Source of the DNA: Erwinia sp.
GTDB lineage: Bacteria > Pseudomonadota > Gammaproteobacteria > Enterobacterales > Enterobacteriaceae
Direction of reading: 5' to 3'
Length of the DNA stretch: 64,000 nt
NCBI GenBank assembly: GCA_964016415.1
Contig: OZ024666.1
Location: 2,337,310-2,401,309, forward strand
The notes beneath the pieces are model-generated. The model saw only the letters and a list, made by a program, of their open reading frames with translations, was not told where the DNA came from and did no database searches. Positions 30,304 through 41,663 of the stretch are shown here, piece after piece. How positions within the stretch are numbered: the first letter of the stretch is position 1; each line of letters opens with the position of its first letter. The translations under genes and the position numbers were made by a program.

Positions 30304-30320
30304 TGTAATGTGTGATTACC

Positions 30321-31208
30321 ATGCAATATATTGGTCGTTTTGCCCCTTCCCCTTCTGGTGAGCTGCACTTTGGCTCACTGATTGCCGCGTTGGGTAGCTA
30401 TCTCTCTGCACGCGCCGCCCGGGGAAAATGGCTTATCCGCATCGAAGATATCGATCCACCACGTGAAGTGCCGGGAGCGGCAACGCGTATTCTGCAACAA
30501 CTTGAACATTATGGCTTGTACTGGGATGGCGAAGTGCTGTGGCAATCTGACCGTCATCAGGCATATCGTGAAATTTTGCACACCTTAGCTTCAGAAAAAC
30601 GCAGCTATGCCTGCACCTGTACACGTAAGCGTATTCGGGACTGCGGTGGTTTTTACGATCGCCATTGTCGCCACCGCCACTATGCGCCAGAGGATGCCGC
30701 TATCCGGTTAATCAATAACGCTCCTTTCAGTACGTTTGAAGATCGGCTACGTGGAGAGGTCAGGGTTTCTCAACTGCTGGCTGAGGAGGATTTTATCATC
30801 CATCGCCGTGACGGGTTGTTCGCTTATAATCTGGCTGTGGTGGTTGACGATCACTTTCAGGGGATCACTGATGTCGTACGCGGTGGCGATCTGATAGCAC
30901 CCACAGCTCGCCAGTTAACGTTATATCATCAGTGTCACTGGACGCCGCCTAGCTTTCTGCATTTGCCCCTCGCCCTCAGTACGGATGGCAATAAATTATC
31001 AAAGCAAAATCATGCGCCGCCTTTGCCTGACGGCGATCCACGCCCCGCTATTATCAGTACGTTGCGTTTTCTTGGCCAGCCAGTAGACCCTCTGTGGCGC
31101 GATCTGCCATTAAATGCATTACTGGAAGCCGCTGTCGCCTCATGGGATATCGCAAGTATTCCTGAAAACAATGTACTTTCCCCTTTAATCCCGGACGTCA
31201 CTGGCTGA
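30321..31208 (+). CDS. gluQ: Glutamyl-Q tRNA(Asp) synthetase
   Basis: A truncated GluRS paralogue (about 295 residues) that glutamylates the queuosine of tRNA(Asp). HIGH-like signature [28 protein letters not shown], a zinc site built from CTC...Y...C ([21 protein letters not shown]; split here) and the KMSKS-like KLSKQNHAP are visible, and the anticodon-binding domain is missing as usual. ATG 30321 is the first ATG; a GTG at 30312 fits E. coli's extra residues equally well, and neither has a clear ribosome binding site. Downstream of dksA. Confidence 0.93.
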   Translation: MQYIGRFAPSPSGELHFGSLIAALGSYLSARAARGKWLIRIEDIDPPREVPGAATRILQQLEHYGLYWDGEVLWQSDRHQAYREILHTLASEKRSYACTCTRKRIRDCGGFYDRHCRHRHYAPEDAAIRLINNAPFSTFEDRLRGEVRVSQLLAEEDFIIHRRDGLFAYNLAVVVDDHFQGITDVVRGGDLIAPTARQLTLYHQCHWTPPSFLHLPLALSTDGNKLSKQNHAPPLPDGDPRPAIISTLRFLGQPVDPLWRDLPLNALLEAAVASWDIASIPENNVLSPLIPDVTG

Positions 31209-31333
31209 CTGCTGTATTGCTGATACCCTAAAAGCAATCTCAATGGCAGATGATCATTCTCAAATCGGTTACACTGAGCTATGATTGTGCGCAGTTTTAT
31301 CAGTCCGTTTTATGACCACTACTGAGGTGTCCC

Positions 31334-32743
31334 ATTTTTAACCGCGTTGTTAGTTTTTGTCGCAAAGTACTCCATCGTAATGATGCTGCACCTGTTGAAC
31401 AGGATACGACCGAACAGCAGATGACGATTATCCCCCGGGATCGTCATCCGATTTCACGCGCAGATATCAGTGAAAATGCGCTTAAGGTGCTGTACCGACT
31501 GAATAAAGCAGGTTATGAAGCCTATCTGGTCGGTGGCGGTGTTCGTGATTTGTTGTTGGGTAACAAGCCAAAAGACTTTGATATCACCACCAATGCAACG
31601 CCTGAAGAAATGCGTAAGCTGTTCCGCAACTGTCGCCTGGTCGGACGCCGTTTTCGTCTTGCTCATGTAATGTTCGGACGTGAAGTGATAGAAGTCGCTA
31701 CTTTTCGCGGACACCATGAAGCGCCAGAGAACAATGACTCTCAGACGCTCTCACAACGTGGACAAAATGGCATGTTGCTGCGCGACAATATCTTCGGCAG
31801 CATCGAAGATGACGCACAGCGGCGCGATCTGACGATTAACAGTCTTTACTACAGTGTCGCTGACTTCACGGTGCGTGATTATGTCGGCGGTTTACAAGAC
31901 CTGCAACAGGGTATTATTCGCCTGATTGGTGATCCTGAAACCCGTTATCGCGAAGATCCGGTACGAATGTTACGTGTGGCTCGTTTCGCTGCACGACTGG
32001 ATATGCAAATTGCCCCGGAAACCGCAGAACCCCTGTCCCGCCTGGCCTCCTTAATCAACGATGTGCCATCTGCACGCTTATTTGAAGAGGCGCTCAAGCT
32101 GTTACAAACCGGATATGGTTACCGCACCTGGACGTTACTGTGTGAATTTCAACTTTTTCAGCCGTTGTTCCCGTTGATCAATCGTCATTTCACACCCAGT
32201 GGCGACAGCAATCTGGAACGTATGATTGCTCAGGTGCTGAAAAACACCGATAACCGTATCCACACTGAACTGCGCGTCAATCCGGCATTCTTGTTCGCGG
32301 CTATGCTCTGGTATCCGTTACTGGAAATGGCCGAGAAAATCAGTCAGGAGAGTGGTCTCGCCTACTATGACGCTTTCGCTCTGGCTATGAATGATACGCT
32401 GAATGAAACCTGCCGTGCACTGGCGATCCCCAAACGTATCACTTCCCTCGTTCGCGATATCTGGCAATTGCAACTGCGTTTACCGCGTCGCCACGGCAGA
32501 CGTGCCTGGAAGCTGCTCGAACATCCAAAATTCCGTGCAGCTTATGACCTGTTGGCGCTGCGGGCAGAGGTAGAAAATAATACTGAACTGCAACGACTGA
32601 CACACTGGTGGGGTGAATTTCAGGCAGCTGCGCCAACGCAACAGAAAAACCTGATGACAACTCTGGATAGTGATGATGCACCTCGTCGTCGCCAGCGACG
32701 TCCACGCCGTCGTTCACCTGCGCCACTCCAGAATAAACAATGA
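31334..32743 (+). CDS. pcnB: Poly(A) polymerase I, ATT start codon
   Basis: Adds 3' poly(A) tails that mark RNAs for decay. The nucleotidyltransferase signature [17 protein letters not shown] (catalytic Asp pair), the RNA-binding head and an Arg-rich tail ([10 protein letters not shown]) are present. Similarity to E. coli PcnB begins well before the first ATG (31421): the in-frame codons from ATT 31334 encode [17 protein letters not shown], matching the E. coli N-terminus. GAGG lies 6 bases before that ATT. E. coli pcnB is known to start at the inefficient AUU, so the same start is used here (469 residues). Its stop overlaps the folK start. Confidence 0.92.
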   Translation: MFNRVVSFCRKVLHRNDAAPVEQDTTEQQMTIIPRDRHPISRADISENALKVLYRLNKAGYEAYLVGGGVRDLLLGNKPKDFDITTNATPEEMRKLFRNCRLVGRRFRLAHVMFGREVIEVATFRGHHEAPENNDSQTLSQRGQNGMLLRDNIFGSIEDDAQRRDLTINSLYYSVADFTVRDYVGGLQDLQQGIIRLIGDPETRYREDPVRMLRVARFAARLDMQIAPETAEPLSRLASLINDVPSARLFEEALKLLQTGYGYRTWTLLCEFQLFQPLFPLINRHFTPSGDSNLERMIAQVLKNTDNRIHTELRVNPAFLFAAMLWYPLLEMAEKISQESGLAYYDAFALAMNDTLNETCRALAIPKRITSLVRDIWQLQLRLPRRHGRRAWKLLEHPKFRAAYDLLALRAEVENNTELQRLTHWWGEFQAAAPTQQKNLMTTLDSDDAPRRRQRRPRRRSPAPLQNKQ

Positions 32744-33219
32744 GTCAGGTCTATCTGGCGCTGGGCAGTAACCTTGCTGAGCCACGGCAACAAATCAATG
32801 CAGCGTTGTCAGCACTCCGGCAATTGCCGGAGAGCCAGTTAACTGCCGTTTCGTCATTCTATCGAACTCCCCCTTATGGTCCTGCCGGGCAGCCAGATTA
32901 TTTGAATGCGGTGGTTTCACTGGACACCAGACTCTCCCCGGAGACCTTACTTGATGCAACCCAGCACATTGAACAGCAGCAAGGGCGTATTCGCTGCGGT
33001 GAGCGATGGGGGCCGCGTACTCTGGATATTGATATCCTTCTGTTCGATAACCGTGTCCTTAACACTCCGCGTCTCACTGTGCCGCACTATGATATGCATA
33101 ATCGTGCTTTTATGCTGGTTCCACTGCTGGAGATAGCACCTGACTGTACCCTCCCTGATGGCACCGCTATCAGCACTCTGCTCTCACAGCTGGATATCCG
33201 GCAGATCCACCTCTGGTAA
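32740..33219 (+). CDS. folK: HPPK, 6-hydroxymethyl-7,8-dihydropterin pyrophosphokinase
   Basis: A 159-residue folate-pathway enzyme that transfers pyrophosphate from ATP to hydroxymethyl-dihydropterin. Family motifs [25 protein letters not shown], the catalytic [14 protein letters not shown] and [13 protein letters not shown] are intact. The ATG overlaps the pcnB stop (ATGA), so translation is coupled. Confidence 0.95.
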   Translation: MSQVYLALGSNLAEPRQQINAALSALRQLPESQLTAVSSFYRTPPYGPAGQPDYLNAVVSLDTRLSPETLLDATQHIEQQQGRIRCGERWGPRTLDIDILLFDNRVLNTPRLTVPHYDMHNRAFMLVPLLEIAPDCTLPDGTAISTLLSQLDIRQIHLW

Positions 33220-33289
33220 CCAGAGGTGCAAAACGCCGCCCCTTTCTTTACAATGTTGGCCTGCTGCTAACAGAACCATAGAGAATGTG

Positions 33290-34084
33290 ATGAAACCAAC
33301 CACTGTATCCACCCTGCGTGAGTGGAAAAAACAAAGGCAGAAATTTGCCTCAATGACTGCTTATGACTTCAGTTTTGCACGCCTTTTCAGTGAGGCTGGC
33401 ATTCCGGTATTACTGGTGGGCGATTCTCTGGGCATGGTTGTGCAGGGGCATGACTCGACGCTACCCGTGAGCGTAAACGATATTGTTTATCACACCGATG
33501 CAGTCAGGCGGGGCGCACCTCAGGCGTTATTGATGGCTGATCTGCCTTTTATGAGTTATGCAACACCAGAACAGGCGTGCGAAAATGCGGCCCGATTATT
33601 ACGTGCAGGCGCCAATATGGTCAAGCTGGAGGGCGGTCAGTGGCTCGCTGACACTGTTCGCCAGCTTACCGAGCGTGCAGTTCCTGTTTGCGGTCATCTG
33701 GGCCTGACACCACAGTCAGTCAATATTTTCGGTGGCTATAAAGTTCAGGGAAGGGAGAGCGATGTTGCCGATCGCCTGTTTGCAGATGCGCTGACGCTGG
33801 AATCTGCAGGCATGCAAACTCTGGTTCTGGAGTGTGTACCTGTTGCTCTGGCTCAGCGCATCACCGCCGCGCTATCAATTCCGGTTATCGGAATTGGCGC
33901 TGGAAATGTGACAGATGGTCAAATTCTGGTGATGCATGATGCTTTCGGTATCACTGGCGGACACACGCCAAAATTCGCTAAAAACTTTCTGGCCGGTCAG
34001 GATGATATTCGCCAGGCGGTCACCAACTATATCAATGAAGTCGCAAGCGGAAGTTATCCTGCCGCCGAACACAGTTTTTTTTAA
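33290..34084 (+). CDS. panB: Ketopantoate hydroxymethyltransferase
   Basis: Makes 2-dehydropantoate from alpha-ketoisovalerate and methylene-THF in pantothenate/CoA synthesis. The 264-residue product holds [13 protein letters not shown], the metal-binding [24 protein letters not shown], and the catalytic Glu segment LVLECVP. ATG 33290 with GAGA upstream gives [15 protein letters not shown], matching E. coli. Heads panBCD; the panC start lies 15 bases after its stop. Confidence 0.95.
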   Translation: MKPTTVSTLREWKKQRQKFASMTAYDFSFARLFSEAGIPVLLVGDSLGMVVQGHDSTLPVSVNDIVYHTDAVRRGAPQALLMADLPFMSYATPEQACENAARLLRAGANMVKLEGGQWLADTVRQLTERAVPVCGHLGLTPQSVNIFGGYKVQGRESDVADRLFADALTLESAGMQTLVLECVPVALAQRITAALSIPVIGIGAGNVTDGQILVMHDAFGITGGHTPKFAKNFLAGQDDIRQAVTNYINEVASGSYPAAEHSFF

Positions 34085-34099
34085 CTCAGGAGAATCGAT

Positions 34100-34954
34100 G
34101 TGTTAATCATTGAAACACTTCCTCTGTTACGTCGCGAGATCCGCCGCTGGCGCCAGCAAGGCAAGCGCATTGCGTTAGTTCCCACCATGGGAAATTTGCA
34201 TGAAGGTCATTTGCCCCTGGTAGATGAAGCTCACCGGCGTGCAGATGTGGTCATTGCTTCGATTTTTGTTAATCCGATGCAATTCGATCGGGAAGATGAT
34301 TTGGCACGCTATCCGCGCACTTTGCAGCAGGATTGTGAAAAGCTGGCAAAACATCCTGTTGATTTAGTGTTCACGCCAACGGCAAAGACGCTCTACCCTG
34401 AGGGTACAGCAGAGCATACCTTTGTTGAAGTGCCTGGCTTATCCTCTCTGCTGGAGGGCGCGAGTCGTCCGGGGCATTTTCGGGGTGTTGCCACAGTGGT
34501 CAGCAAGCTATTCAATCTTACTCAACCTGATATCGCCTGTTTTGGTGAGAAAGATTATCAGCAGTTGATGTTAATTCGTAAAATGGTGGCTGACATGGGG
34601 TATGACATTGAGATTATCGGGGTACTAACGCAGCGGGCTGCAGACGGAGTGGCACTGAGTTCACGCAATGGTTACCTGAGCTCTGAAGAGCGTCTCATTG
34701 CTCCGCAGTTAAGCCGGGTAATGCATCACATTGCTACCCGACTGGCTGATGGTGAACGGCACATCGAAGAGATGCTTGCTGATGCACAAACCGCACTGGC
34801 AGACGCCGGTTTGCAAGCTGATAATCTGGCGATTTGTGATGCAGACACCCTGTTGCCACTGACTGTTGAGAGTCGTAATGCGGTCATACTGATGGCGGCC
34901 TGGTTGGGAAACACCCGACTTATTGACAACCAGCAAGTCGACCTTACGCAATAA
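34100..34954 (+). CDS. panC: Pantothenate synthetase
   Basis: ATP-dependent ligation of pantoate and beta-alanine. The 284-residue enzyme has [11 protein letters not shown] (HIGH-type), [29 protein letters not shown] and the KMSKS-like ALSSRNGYL. The start is GTG at 34100 ([10 protein letters not shown]), with CAGGAG 8 bases upstream, as in E. coli. Second gene of panBCD. Confidence 0.95.
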   Translation: MLIIETLPLLRREIRRWRQQGKRIALVPTMGNLHEGHLPLVDEAHRRADVVIASIFVNPMQFDREDDLARYPRTLQQDCEKLAKHPVDLVFTPTAKTLYPEGTAEHTFVEVPGLSSLLEGASRPGHFRGVATVVSKLFNLTQPDIACFGEKDYQQLMLIRKMVADMGYDIEIIGVLTQRAADGVALSSRNGYLSSEERLIAPQLSRVMHHIATRLADGERHIEEMLADAQTALADAGLQADNLAICDADTLLPLTVESRNAVILMAAWLGNTRLIDNQQVDLTQ

Positions 34955-35018
34955 CAATTTATCAACCGCCCGCGATGCCGGGCTGATTATGTATCGTTTA
35001 ACCGAGGTGAGCCAGATT

Positions 35019-35399
35019 ATGATCCGTACTATGCTGCAGGGAAAATTGCACCGGGTAACAGTCACGCAGGCTGATTTGCATTATGAAGGTTCCTGCGCAA
35101 TTGACCAGGATTTTCTGGAGGCGGCCGGTATACTGCAATATGAAGCCATTGATATCTACAATGTGACCAACGGGCAACGTTTTTCCACTTATGCCATTTC
35201 TGCCGAACGAGGCTCGAAAATCATTTCAGTCAATGGCGCGGCAGCGCGCTGTGCCTGCGAGGGAGATATTCTGATTATTTGTTCTTATGTTCAGGTAGAA
35301 GAACAGCAGGCGATTGACTGGCACCCACGGGTGGCCTATTTTGACGAAGGCAATGTGATGAAGCGTATCGCTAAAGACCTTCCTGTGCAGTTCGCCTGA
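35019..35399 (+). CDS. panD: Aspartate 1-decarboxylase precursor
   Basis: Makes beta-alanine from aspartate. The 126-residue pro-enzyme cleaves itself between Gly24 and Ser25 (YEG|SC) to form a pyruvoyl group. Lys9, His11 and Arg54-type substrate residues lie in [22 protein letters not shown] (split) and [11 protein letters not shown] 35019 matches the family N-terminus [12 protein letters not shown]. The precursor usually needs PanM for maturation. Third gene of panBCD, 64 bases after panC. Confidence 0.95.
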   Translation: MIRTMLQGKLHRVTVTQADLHYEGSCAIDQDFLEAAGILQYEAIDIYNVTNGQRFSTYAISAERGSKIISVNGAAARCACEGDILIICSYVQVEEQQAIDWHPRVAYFDEGNVMKRIAKDLPVQFA

Positions 35400-35407
35400 G
35401 GCTGCGG

Positions 35408-35440
35408 CGGGGTGAATCAGCCATTGAACCATTCACCCCG
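35408..35440. terminator. Hairpin between convergent panD and yadH
   Basis: CGGGGTGAAT / ATTCACCCCG, perfect 10-bp stem, 13-base loop. There is no T run on either side, so termination strength is uncertain; it lies between two convergent genes. Confidence 0.55.
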
Positions 35441-35451
35441 GTCCAACATCA

Positions 35452-36222
35452 CTAACTACGTAAGCCACGCCCTCTGTCGATCAAAAACCACACCAGGGCA
35501 TAAAACACCAAAATAAACACCACCAGCACACTCAATGTCAGTGCCAGTGGTACATCATTGATACCAAGAAAACCATAACGAAAACCGCTGATCATGTAGA
35601 CGATAGGGTTAAGCTTAGACATCACTTGCCAGAATGGCGGCAAAAGGGTCAGCGAATAGAACACCCCTCCCAGATAGGTCAATGGCGTCAACACAAAGGT
35701 GGGGATCAGGCTGATATCATCAAAGGTACGGGCAAATACCGCATTCAATAACCCCGCCAGCGAAAAGAGTATCGCGGTGAGTAATAATGTCACTGCCACC
35801 ATACTCCAGGCGTGTACCTGAAACGGCACAAAAAACAGTGAAATCACAGTGACCAGCACCCCAACACACACTCCTCGTGCAACTCCTCCGCCAACATAAC
35901 CAGCGATGATGATATGCGTAGGAACAGGTGCCACCAGCAGCTCTTCAATGTTGCGCTGAAATTTAGCACTGAAGAAAGAAGAGGCAACATTCGCATATGC
36001 ATTGGTAATCACCGACATCATGATTAATCCAGGCACGATAAATTGCATATAAGAGAAACCATGCATTTCACCAATGCGTGAGCCAATGAGATTACCAAAA
36101 ATAATAAAATAGAGTGTCATGGTAATGACAGGTGGCAACAGCGTTTGTACCCAGATCCGGGCAAATCGATGTACCTCTTTGCCCCAGATGCTTTTCAATG
36201 CCACCCAGTATAAGTGACTCAT
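35452..36222 (-). CDS. yadH: ABC-2 type transporter permease YadH
   Basis: A 256-residue inner-membrane permease of the ABC-2 family with about six hydrophobic segments. [38 protein letters not shown] and the ABC-2 signature LTPLTYLGGVFYSL are visible. It pairs with YadG, whose stop overlaps its start by 4 bases. The exported substrate is unknown. Confidence 0.93.
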   Translation of the reverse strand: MSHLYWVALKSIWGKEVHRFARIWVQTLLPPVITMTLYFIIFGNLIGSRIGEMHGFSYMQFIVPGLIMMSVITNAYANVASSFFSAKFQRNIEELLVAPVPTHIIIAGYVGGGVARGVCVGVLVTVISLFFVPFQVHAWSMVAVTLLLTAILFSLAGLLNAVFARTFDDISLIPTFVLTPLTYLGGVFYSLTLLPPFWQVMSKLNPIVYMISGFRYGFLGINDVPLALTLSVLVVFILVFYALVWFLIDRGRGLRS

Positions 36223-37145
36223 GCGTTGTCTCCTTTATGGCCGCTGACCAAATCAACAAACAACTCTTCCAGACGATTGGCTTTATTACGCATGCTAAGC
36301 ACGTGTATTCCCTGCTGGCTCAGTTGTGAAAAAACACTGTTCAGCCCCTGTTCTCTTAACACTTCAACCTCCAGAGTAGAGGTATCAATCATCTGGCTGC
36401 GGAAGCCCTCGATATGAGGAATCGGGCTTTTAGCTGCCAAATCAAGGATAAAAGTTTCTGACTTAAGTTTTGAAAGCAGCGCTTTCATCGTTGTGTTCTC
36501 GACCAGTTCACCTTGCTGAATAATACCGATATGACGGCACAACATCTCGGCCTCTTCAAGATAGTGAGTGGTCAGTATGATGGTGGTTCCTTGCGCATTA
36601 AGATCGCGCAGGAAGCTCCACATTGAACGTCTTAATTCAATATCAACGCCCGCCGTTGGCTCATCAAGAATTAACAATTTGGGCTGATGCATTAATGCAC
36701 GTGCAATCATCAGACGTCGCTTCATACCGCCTGAAAGCATTCTGGCACGTTCATTACGCTTGCCCCATAGATCAAGCTGACTCAGGTATTTTTCAGCGCG
36801 TTGTAACGCTTCTCGCTTATCGACACCGTATAATCCAGCCTGACTGACCACTATCTGTAATACCGTTTCAAATTGATTAAAATTGAACTCCTGGGGAACC
36901 AGACCGAGCTGACGTTTGGCATTGACAACGTCTGTTTGCAAATCATAGCCAAATACTCTGACTGAACCGCTGCTTTTATTCACCAGTGAGCTGATAATGC
37001 CGATCGTAGTCGATTTCCCCGCCCCATTAGGGCCTAACAGGGCATAAAAATCACCGGACTCCACTTGCAGATCAATACCTTTAAGCGCCTGCATGCCACC
37101 CGGATAAGTTTTTGTCAGTTTTTCAAGTTCAAGTGCATAGGTCAT
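36219..37145 (-). CDS. yadG: ABC transporter ATP-binding protein YadG
   Basis: A 308-residue ATPase, partner of YadH in a putative efflux ABC transporter. Walker [11 protein letters not shown], signature [15 protein letters not shown], Walker [13 protein letters not shown] and the switch His in [10 protein letters not shown] are intact. ATG 37145 gives [17 protein letters not shown], aligning with E. coli; an ATG at 37157 adds 4 residues. Divergent from can. Confidence 0.94.
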   Translation of the reverse strand: MTYALELEKLTKTYPGGMQALKGIDLQVESGDFYALLGPNGAGKSTTIGIISSLVNKSSGSVRVFGYDLQTDVVNAKRQLGLVPQEFNFNQFETVLQIVVSQAGLYGVDKREALQRAEKYLSQLDLWGKRNERARMLSGGMKRRLMIARALMHQPKLLILDEPTAGVDIELRRSMWSFLRDLNAQGTTIILTTHYLEEAEMLCRHIGIIQQGELVENTTMKALLSKLKSETFILDLAAKSPIPHIEGFRSQMIDTSTLEVEVLREQGLNSVFSQLSQQGIHVLSMRNKANRLEELFVDLVSGHKGDNA

Positions 37146-37250
37146 AGTGACACGCATCCTGTTTTATGTGGATTTTTTGTGAACCGTTTCAAATTTTCTG
37201 TCATTAGCCTATATTACTGTCACAGATTTTATGTGATAGCCGAGATAACC

Positions 37251-37916
37251 ATGAAAGACATTAGTACGCTGATCAGCAATAACCGTGAGTGGTCAAAACT
37301 GCTGAAAGAAGAAGATCCCGGTTTCTTCGAGCGCCTGTCGCTGGCACAGAAACCCCGTTTTTTGTGGATAGGCTGCTCAGACAGCCGCGTTCCTGCAGAA
37401 CGACTAACCGGATTGGAACCGGGTGAATTGTTTGTTCACCGTAACGTAGCAAATCTGGTTATCCACACTGACCTGAATTGTCTCTCTGTCGTGCAATATG
37501 CTGTTGATGTGCTGGAAGTCGAACACATCATCATCTGTGGACACTATGGTTGTGGCGGTGTACAAGCCGCGGTTGAAAACCCTGAATTGGGACTTATCAA
37601 CAACTGGCTGCTGCATATTCGTGATTTATGGTACAAGCACAGTTCGTTGCTTGGTGAATTGCCCCCGGAAAAACGCTTCGATAAACTGTGTGAAATCAAC
37701 GTTATTGAACAGATTTATAACCTTGGTCACTCCACCATCATGCAATCTGCCTGGAAACGCGGGCAAAAAGTCTCACTGCATGGCTGGGTCTACAGTATTC
37801 ATGATGGTTATCTGCGTGATCTGGAAGTCACGTCAACCAGTCGCGAGTCTCTGGAGCAGCGCTACCGCCACGGTATCGCTAATCTGCGTAATGGCCCCGA
37901 AGGTCCCTCCAACTGA
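37251..37916 (+). CDS. can: Beta-class carbonic anhydrase
   Basis: A 222-residue zinc enzyme that interconverts CO2 and bicarbonate, essential for growth in air in E. coli. The metal ligands are in [10 protein letters not shown] (Cys and the Asp-Arg dyad) and ICGHYGCGG (His and Cys). ATG 37251 gives [16 protein letters not shown], the family N-terminus. The 105-bp gap to yadG contains both promoters. Confidence 0.96.
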   Translation: MKDISTLISNNREWSKLLKEEDPGFFERLSLAQKPRFLWIGCSDSRVPAERLTGLEPGELFVHRNVANLVIHTDLNCLSVVQYAVDVLEVEHIIICGHYGCGGVQAAVENPELGLINNWLLHIRDLWYKHSSLLGELPPEKRFDKLCEINVIEQIYNLGHSTIMQSAWKRGQKVSLHGWVYSIHDGYLRDLEVTSTSRESLEQRYRHGIANLRNGPEGPSN

Positions 37917-37936
37917 TCAGCAACTCATCATACCGC

Positions 37937-37954
37937 AGGCCGCCTCAGCGGCCT
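37937..37954. terminator. Hairpin between convergent can and hpt
   Basis: AGGCCGC-CTCA-GCGGCCT, a perfect 7-bp GC-rich stem with a 4-base loop, 20 bases after the can stop. Only a short T-containing tail follows. Confidence 0.5.
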
Positions 37955-37984
37955 TAGCGGTTTGTGCACCCGGCGAGGCACTCA

Positions 37985-38521
37985 TTATTCATCCAGCATC
38001 ACCACATTGCAGATATAAGGCAGATTCCGATAGCGCTGCGCATAATCAATACCGTAACCCACGACAAATTTATCCGCGATGGTGAAGCCGACATACTCAA
38101 CATCAACTTCCACTTCGCGCCGCTCTGGTTTATCGAGTAAGGTACAAATCGCCAGAGACTTCGGTTCACGCAGACGCAATATCTCACGTACCCGACTCAG
38201 CGTGTTACCGGAGTCGATGATATCTTCCACAATCAGGACATCTTTACCACGAATATCCTCATCAAGATCTTTGAGTATTTTTACATCGCGTGTGGAGGAC
38301 GTACCGCTGCCGTAACTGGAGGCCGTCATAAAATCGACCTCATGTGAAACCTCAATTTTGCGACACAGATCAGCCATAAATATGAAGGAACCACGCAATA
38401 ACCCTACCAGTACCATCTCACTGCCACTGTCACGGTATGCATCACTAATCTGTTGGCCGAGGGCGGCCACACGATGGGCGATCTCTTGTTCAGAAATCAT
38501 CACTTCTACGATATGTTTCAT
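37985..38521 (-). CDS. hpt: Hypoxanthine phosphoribosyltransferase
   Basis: Purine salvage: converts hypoxanthine (and guanine) plus PRPP into IMP or GMP. The 178-residue protein contains the PRPP-binding loop [29 protein letters not shown], the flexible-loop [15 protein letters not shown] and [17 protein letters not shown]. Starts at ATG 38521. Monocistronic and convergent with can, as in E. coli. Confidence 0.95.
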   Translation of the reverse strand: MKHIVEVMISEQEIAHRVAALGQQISDAYRDSGSEMVLVGLLRGSFIFMADLCRKIEVSHEVDFMTASSYGSGTSSTRDVKILKDLDEDIRGKDVLIVEDIIDSGNTLSRVREILRLREPKSLAICTLLDKPERREVEVDVEYVGFTIADKFVVGYGIDYAQRYRNLPYICNVVMLDE

Positions 38522-38597
38522 GAGGATGTATTAGTCTTGTCTGCAAAAAATTGAACGTCTGAGTGTAACATAATTTCTTCTTCTGCTGGCAGCGGTA

Positions 38598-40145
38598 CTA
38601 AGAGCCACTGACGGTAAAACTTAGCATCATTCCGGTATCTTCATGCTCCAGCAAATGACAATGTGCCATATACGGATGGTGCCTGTCGGCCAGTGCATCA
38701 AATTTGACCAATAGCTCACAGCGCCCACCTTCGACATGCAACGTGTCTTTCCAGCCCTGACGATGTTTCGCCGGCGGCTGTCCATTCTCAGAGAGCAGCC
38801 GAAACTGAGTACCATGAATATGGAAAGGATGTAGCATTGCATCACCTTCACCAGAAATCGTCCATTTTTCAACCGTACCTTGTGGTACATCAAACGCCGG
38901 TTGAGTCATGTCAAAAGCGCGACCGTTGATTTTATTGGCCTGATGAAAATCATACCCGACCGGAGATGAGCCAGGCATGGTCTGATGTACCTTGTGCAGT
39001 GGATCTGGCATCGCCTTTTCACCATAACGTTGCATCAGCGCAGCCATGCCATATTGATCCAGTTCAGGATCCATACTCAGCTGCAGCCAGCGATTTTTCA
39101 CGCCGGTAGCGTCGGGCAATGGCGGCACGTTAACCAGGCTGTCAGGTAACATGCCACTGCCGAGAACCTCCAGAGGAAGGATTCTCAATACGGGTAGTGG
39201 TTGATCAAACGGGGCAAGTGTCATTCCCATCTGTTGTACTGGTAGCGTCAGCAAATCGAAAGGCCGGCCATCACGAGTTTCTATCAGCACCTCAAAACGC
39301 TCGCCGGGCAACAATGAAAGAACATCAAGCATCACGGGTTCTGCCAATAAGCCTCCGTCGCTGGCAATCACATACAGAGGCCTTTTATCACTGGTTGCCA
39401 GCCTGAGGGAACGGGCGTTACAACCATTCAAAAGGCGTACTCTCAGCCAGCCACGCGGTGCAGCGTGCACAGGATACTCAACACCATTACTGAGCATTAA
39501 ATCGCCAAACCAGCCCACAGCAGCACTCATCACATCCAGCGAATAGTCGATACGGGCGCCATCTTTACTAAGCCGTTTATCTTGTAAAATAAGAGGTATA
39601 TCATCCACACCCCATAACATCGGCAGCAATATCTTTGCGCTTTCGTCATCCTGGACAAGCAGCAGACCGGCTAAACCCTGCGCCACCTGATAGCCGGTGT
39701 TTCCATGAGGATGGGGATGAAACCAGCAGGTTGCCGCAGGTTGTTGCGGCGTGAAACTGACTTGCTGCGATGCGCCGGAAGAGATCGATTGGCGAGGTCC
39801 GCCATCTGCATCCCCCGGAATTATCAGGCCATGCCAGTGAACTGTGGTGTCTTCAGGTAAACGGTTTTTAATGTCGATAACGACACGCTGTCCGCGCGCC
39901 AGAACAATAGCCGGGCCGAGTAAATTGCCATTATATCCCCAGCCAGGTACTCTTTTTCCGCGCCAGTGACTGACCCCTTGCTGTATCGTGATGTTAAGCC
40001 GCCCGGAAGGATCCGGGCGCAGCAACGGTGGGATCGGCAACGTTGTCTGGGGCTGTGCGGCAAACAGTGTCGATTGCCACGGTGACAGATAGCCTGCGCC
40101 AGCCAGCACCGCACTCCATTTGATAAACTCTCTTCTTTGTATCAT
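38598..40145 (-). CDS. cueO: Multicopper oxidase CueO
   Basis: A periplasmic cuprous oxidase for copper tolerance. The 515-residue product has a Tat leader ([22 protein letters not shown]) and the four copper motifs HWHG, HPHPHG, HPFHIHG and HCHLLEH...M. The methionine/histidine-rich insert that covers the substrate copper site in E. coli CueO is much shortened: between [15 protein letters not shown] and [11 protein letters not shown] only a handful of residues with few Met/His remain. ATG 40145 fits the Tat leader; the frame extends upstream to 40211 without similarity. Monocistronic here. Confidence 0.92.
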   Translation of the reverse strand: MIQRREFIKWSAVLAGAGYLSPWQSTLFAAQPQTTLPIPPLLRPDPSGRLNITIQQGVSHWRGKRVPGWGYNGNLLGPAIVLARGQRVVIDIKNRLPEDTTVHWHGLIIPGDADGGPRQSISSGASQQVSFTPQQPAATCWFHPHPHGNTGYQVAQGLAGLLLVQDDESAKILLPMLWGVDDIPLILQDKRLSKDGARIDYSLDVMSAAVGWFGDLMLSNGVEYPVHAAPRGWLRVRLLNGCNARSLRLATSDKRPLYVIASDGGLLAEPVMLDVLSLLPGERFEVLIETRDGRPFDLLTLPVQQMGMTLAPFDQPLPVLRILPLEVLGSGMLPDSLVNVPPLPDATGVKNRWLQLSMDPELDQYGMAALMQRYGEKAMPDPLHKVHQTMPGSSPVGYDFHQANKINGRAFDMTQPAFDVPQGTVEKWTISGEGDAMLHPFHIHGTQFRLLSENGQPPAKHRQGWKDTLHVEGGRCELLVKFDALADRHHPYMAHCHLLEHEDTGMMLSFTVSGS

Positions 40146-40324
40146 TCCGCCTGCCTCTTCCCGCTGATTTCCTAACCAGTAGCCGCCCTTTGCCGATAAT
40201 GATGCCAACAATCAGTAGAAATATAACATCACTGTGCATCATACTCATTGTTGATGTTAGAATAATCAGTCGCTGAGCGGTATCTGTGTTAAGGTTAATC
40301 GATGGTCACACGCAGGAATAATGT

Positions 40325-40672
40325 ATGAAAAAGAGCCTGAACGCTCTGTTAATGTTGATGCTTTGCAGTTTTTCTTCAACCAGCTTCGCTCTGTATGAGT
40401 CAGAGGCTGAAGATTTAGCTGATCTTACCGCCGTTTTTGTTTATCTGAAAAATGATTGTGGCTACCAGTCATTACCTGATGCACAGATTCGCCGGGCGCT
40501 GGTTTTCTATGCCCGGCAAAATAGATGGAATCTCACCAACTATGACGACTTCAACATGACACTCTTAGGTGAAGAGAGCTATCAGGACTTAAGTCGTATT
40601 CCTATTCCTGGTGATAAAAAATGTAAATTACTTGCCGATGATGCGCTAAGTCTGCTGGCTTTGGTTAAATAG
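40325..40672 (+). CDS. yacC: YacC family exported protein
   Basis: A 115-residue protein with a signal peptide (MKKSLNALLMLMLCSFSSTSFA) and the YacC segments LYESEAEDLADLTAVFVYLKNDCGY, IRRALVFYARQNRW and IPIPGDKKCKLLADDALSLLALVK. Two cysteines in the mature part may be disulfide-linked. It resembles the PulS/OutS pilotin superfamily in general outline, but its function is not settled. Upstream of speE, as in E. coli. Confidence 0.9.
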   Translation: MKKSLNALLMLMLCSFSSTSFALYESEAEDLADLTAVFVYLKNDCGYQSLPDAQIRRALVFYARQNRWNLTNYDDFNMTLLGEESYQDLSRIPIPGDKKCKLLADDALSLLALVK

Positions 40673-40780
40673 CCCTCCCTCTTTCTGCCAATTAACACGA
40701 TACAGGCCGTGCAACCCTCTGCAGAGTTAGCTATCATAGCGCGCCTGTTTTTCATGACTGTTATGAGGAGAGTTCCCTCC

Positions 40781-41638
40781 ATGGCCGAACAAGAAATTTG
40801 GTATGAGACCCTGCACCCCGGATTTGGACAATATTTTTCTGTCGATAAACAGCTGTATCGCGAGAAAACTGACCATCAGGATCTGATCATTTTTGAAAAC
40901 AAACAGCTCGGCCGGGTAATGGCACTCGATGGCGTAGTGCAGACCACGGAACGTGATGAGTTTATCTATCACGAGATGATGACGCATGTGCCGCTTTTCG
41001 CCCATGGTGAAGCAAAACGCGTGCTGATCATTGGTGGCGGAGATGGTGCGATGCTACGCGAAGTATGCCGTCACAGCACTGTAGAACATATCACCATGGT
41101 AGAAATTGATGCGGGTGTCCTGACCTTCTGCCAGCAATATCTGCCTGCTCATAGTGCGGGAGCTTATGATGATCCTCGTCTGCAACTGATCATTGAAGAT
41201 GGCGTGAATTTCGTCCGTCACTGCGAGGAAAAATTCGATGTTATCATCTCCGACTGTACCGACCCCATCGGACCCGGTGAGGGGTTATTCACTTCAGAAT
41301 TTTATCAGGGATGCCGCCGTTGCCTTCATGAAAATGGCATATTTGTCGCGCAAAATGGTGTTTGCTTCTTACAGCAGGACGAAGCCGTTAATAGCCATCG
41401 TAAACTGAGCCACTACTTCAATGATGTCAGTTTTTATCAGGCTGCTATTCCCACCTACTATGGCGGCATCATGACGTTTGCATGGGCGACGAACCAATCA
41501 GCACTGCGTCAGCACGATGTTGCAACGCTAACATCGCGTTTCAACACGGCTGATATTGCGTGTCGCTATTATAATCCGGCGATTCATGCAGGCAGCTTCG
41601 CACTACCACAATATTTACTGGATGCGCTGGCGCGTTAA
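40781..41638 (+). CDS. speE: Spermidine synthase
   Basis: Transfers aminopropyl from decarboxylated SAM to putrescine. The 285-residue enzyme has [47 protein letters not shown], and the catalytic Asp segment [17 protein letters not shown] 40781 gives [12 protein letters not shown] as in E. coli; in-frame upstream starts have no similarity. It forms the speED operon with speD 25 bases downstream. Confidence 0.96.
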   Translation: MAEQEIWYETLHPGFGQYFSVDKQLYREKTDHQDLIIFENKQLGRVMALDGVVQTTERDEFIYHEMMTHVPLFAHGEAKRVLIIGGGDGAMLREVCRHSTVEHITMVEIDAGVLTFCQQYLPAHSAGAYDDPRLQLIIEDGVNFVRHCEEKFDVIISDCTDPIGPGEGLFTSEFYQGCRRCLHENGIFVAQNGVCFLQQDEAVNSHRKLSHYFNDVSFYQAAIPTYYGGIMTFAWATNQSALRQHDVATLTSRFNTADIACRYYNPAIHAGSFALPQYLLDALAR

Positions 41639-41663
41639 CCCGCTATACCGGAGGTGAAATAAA

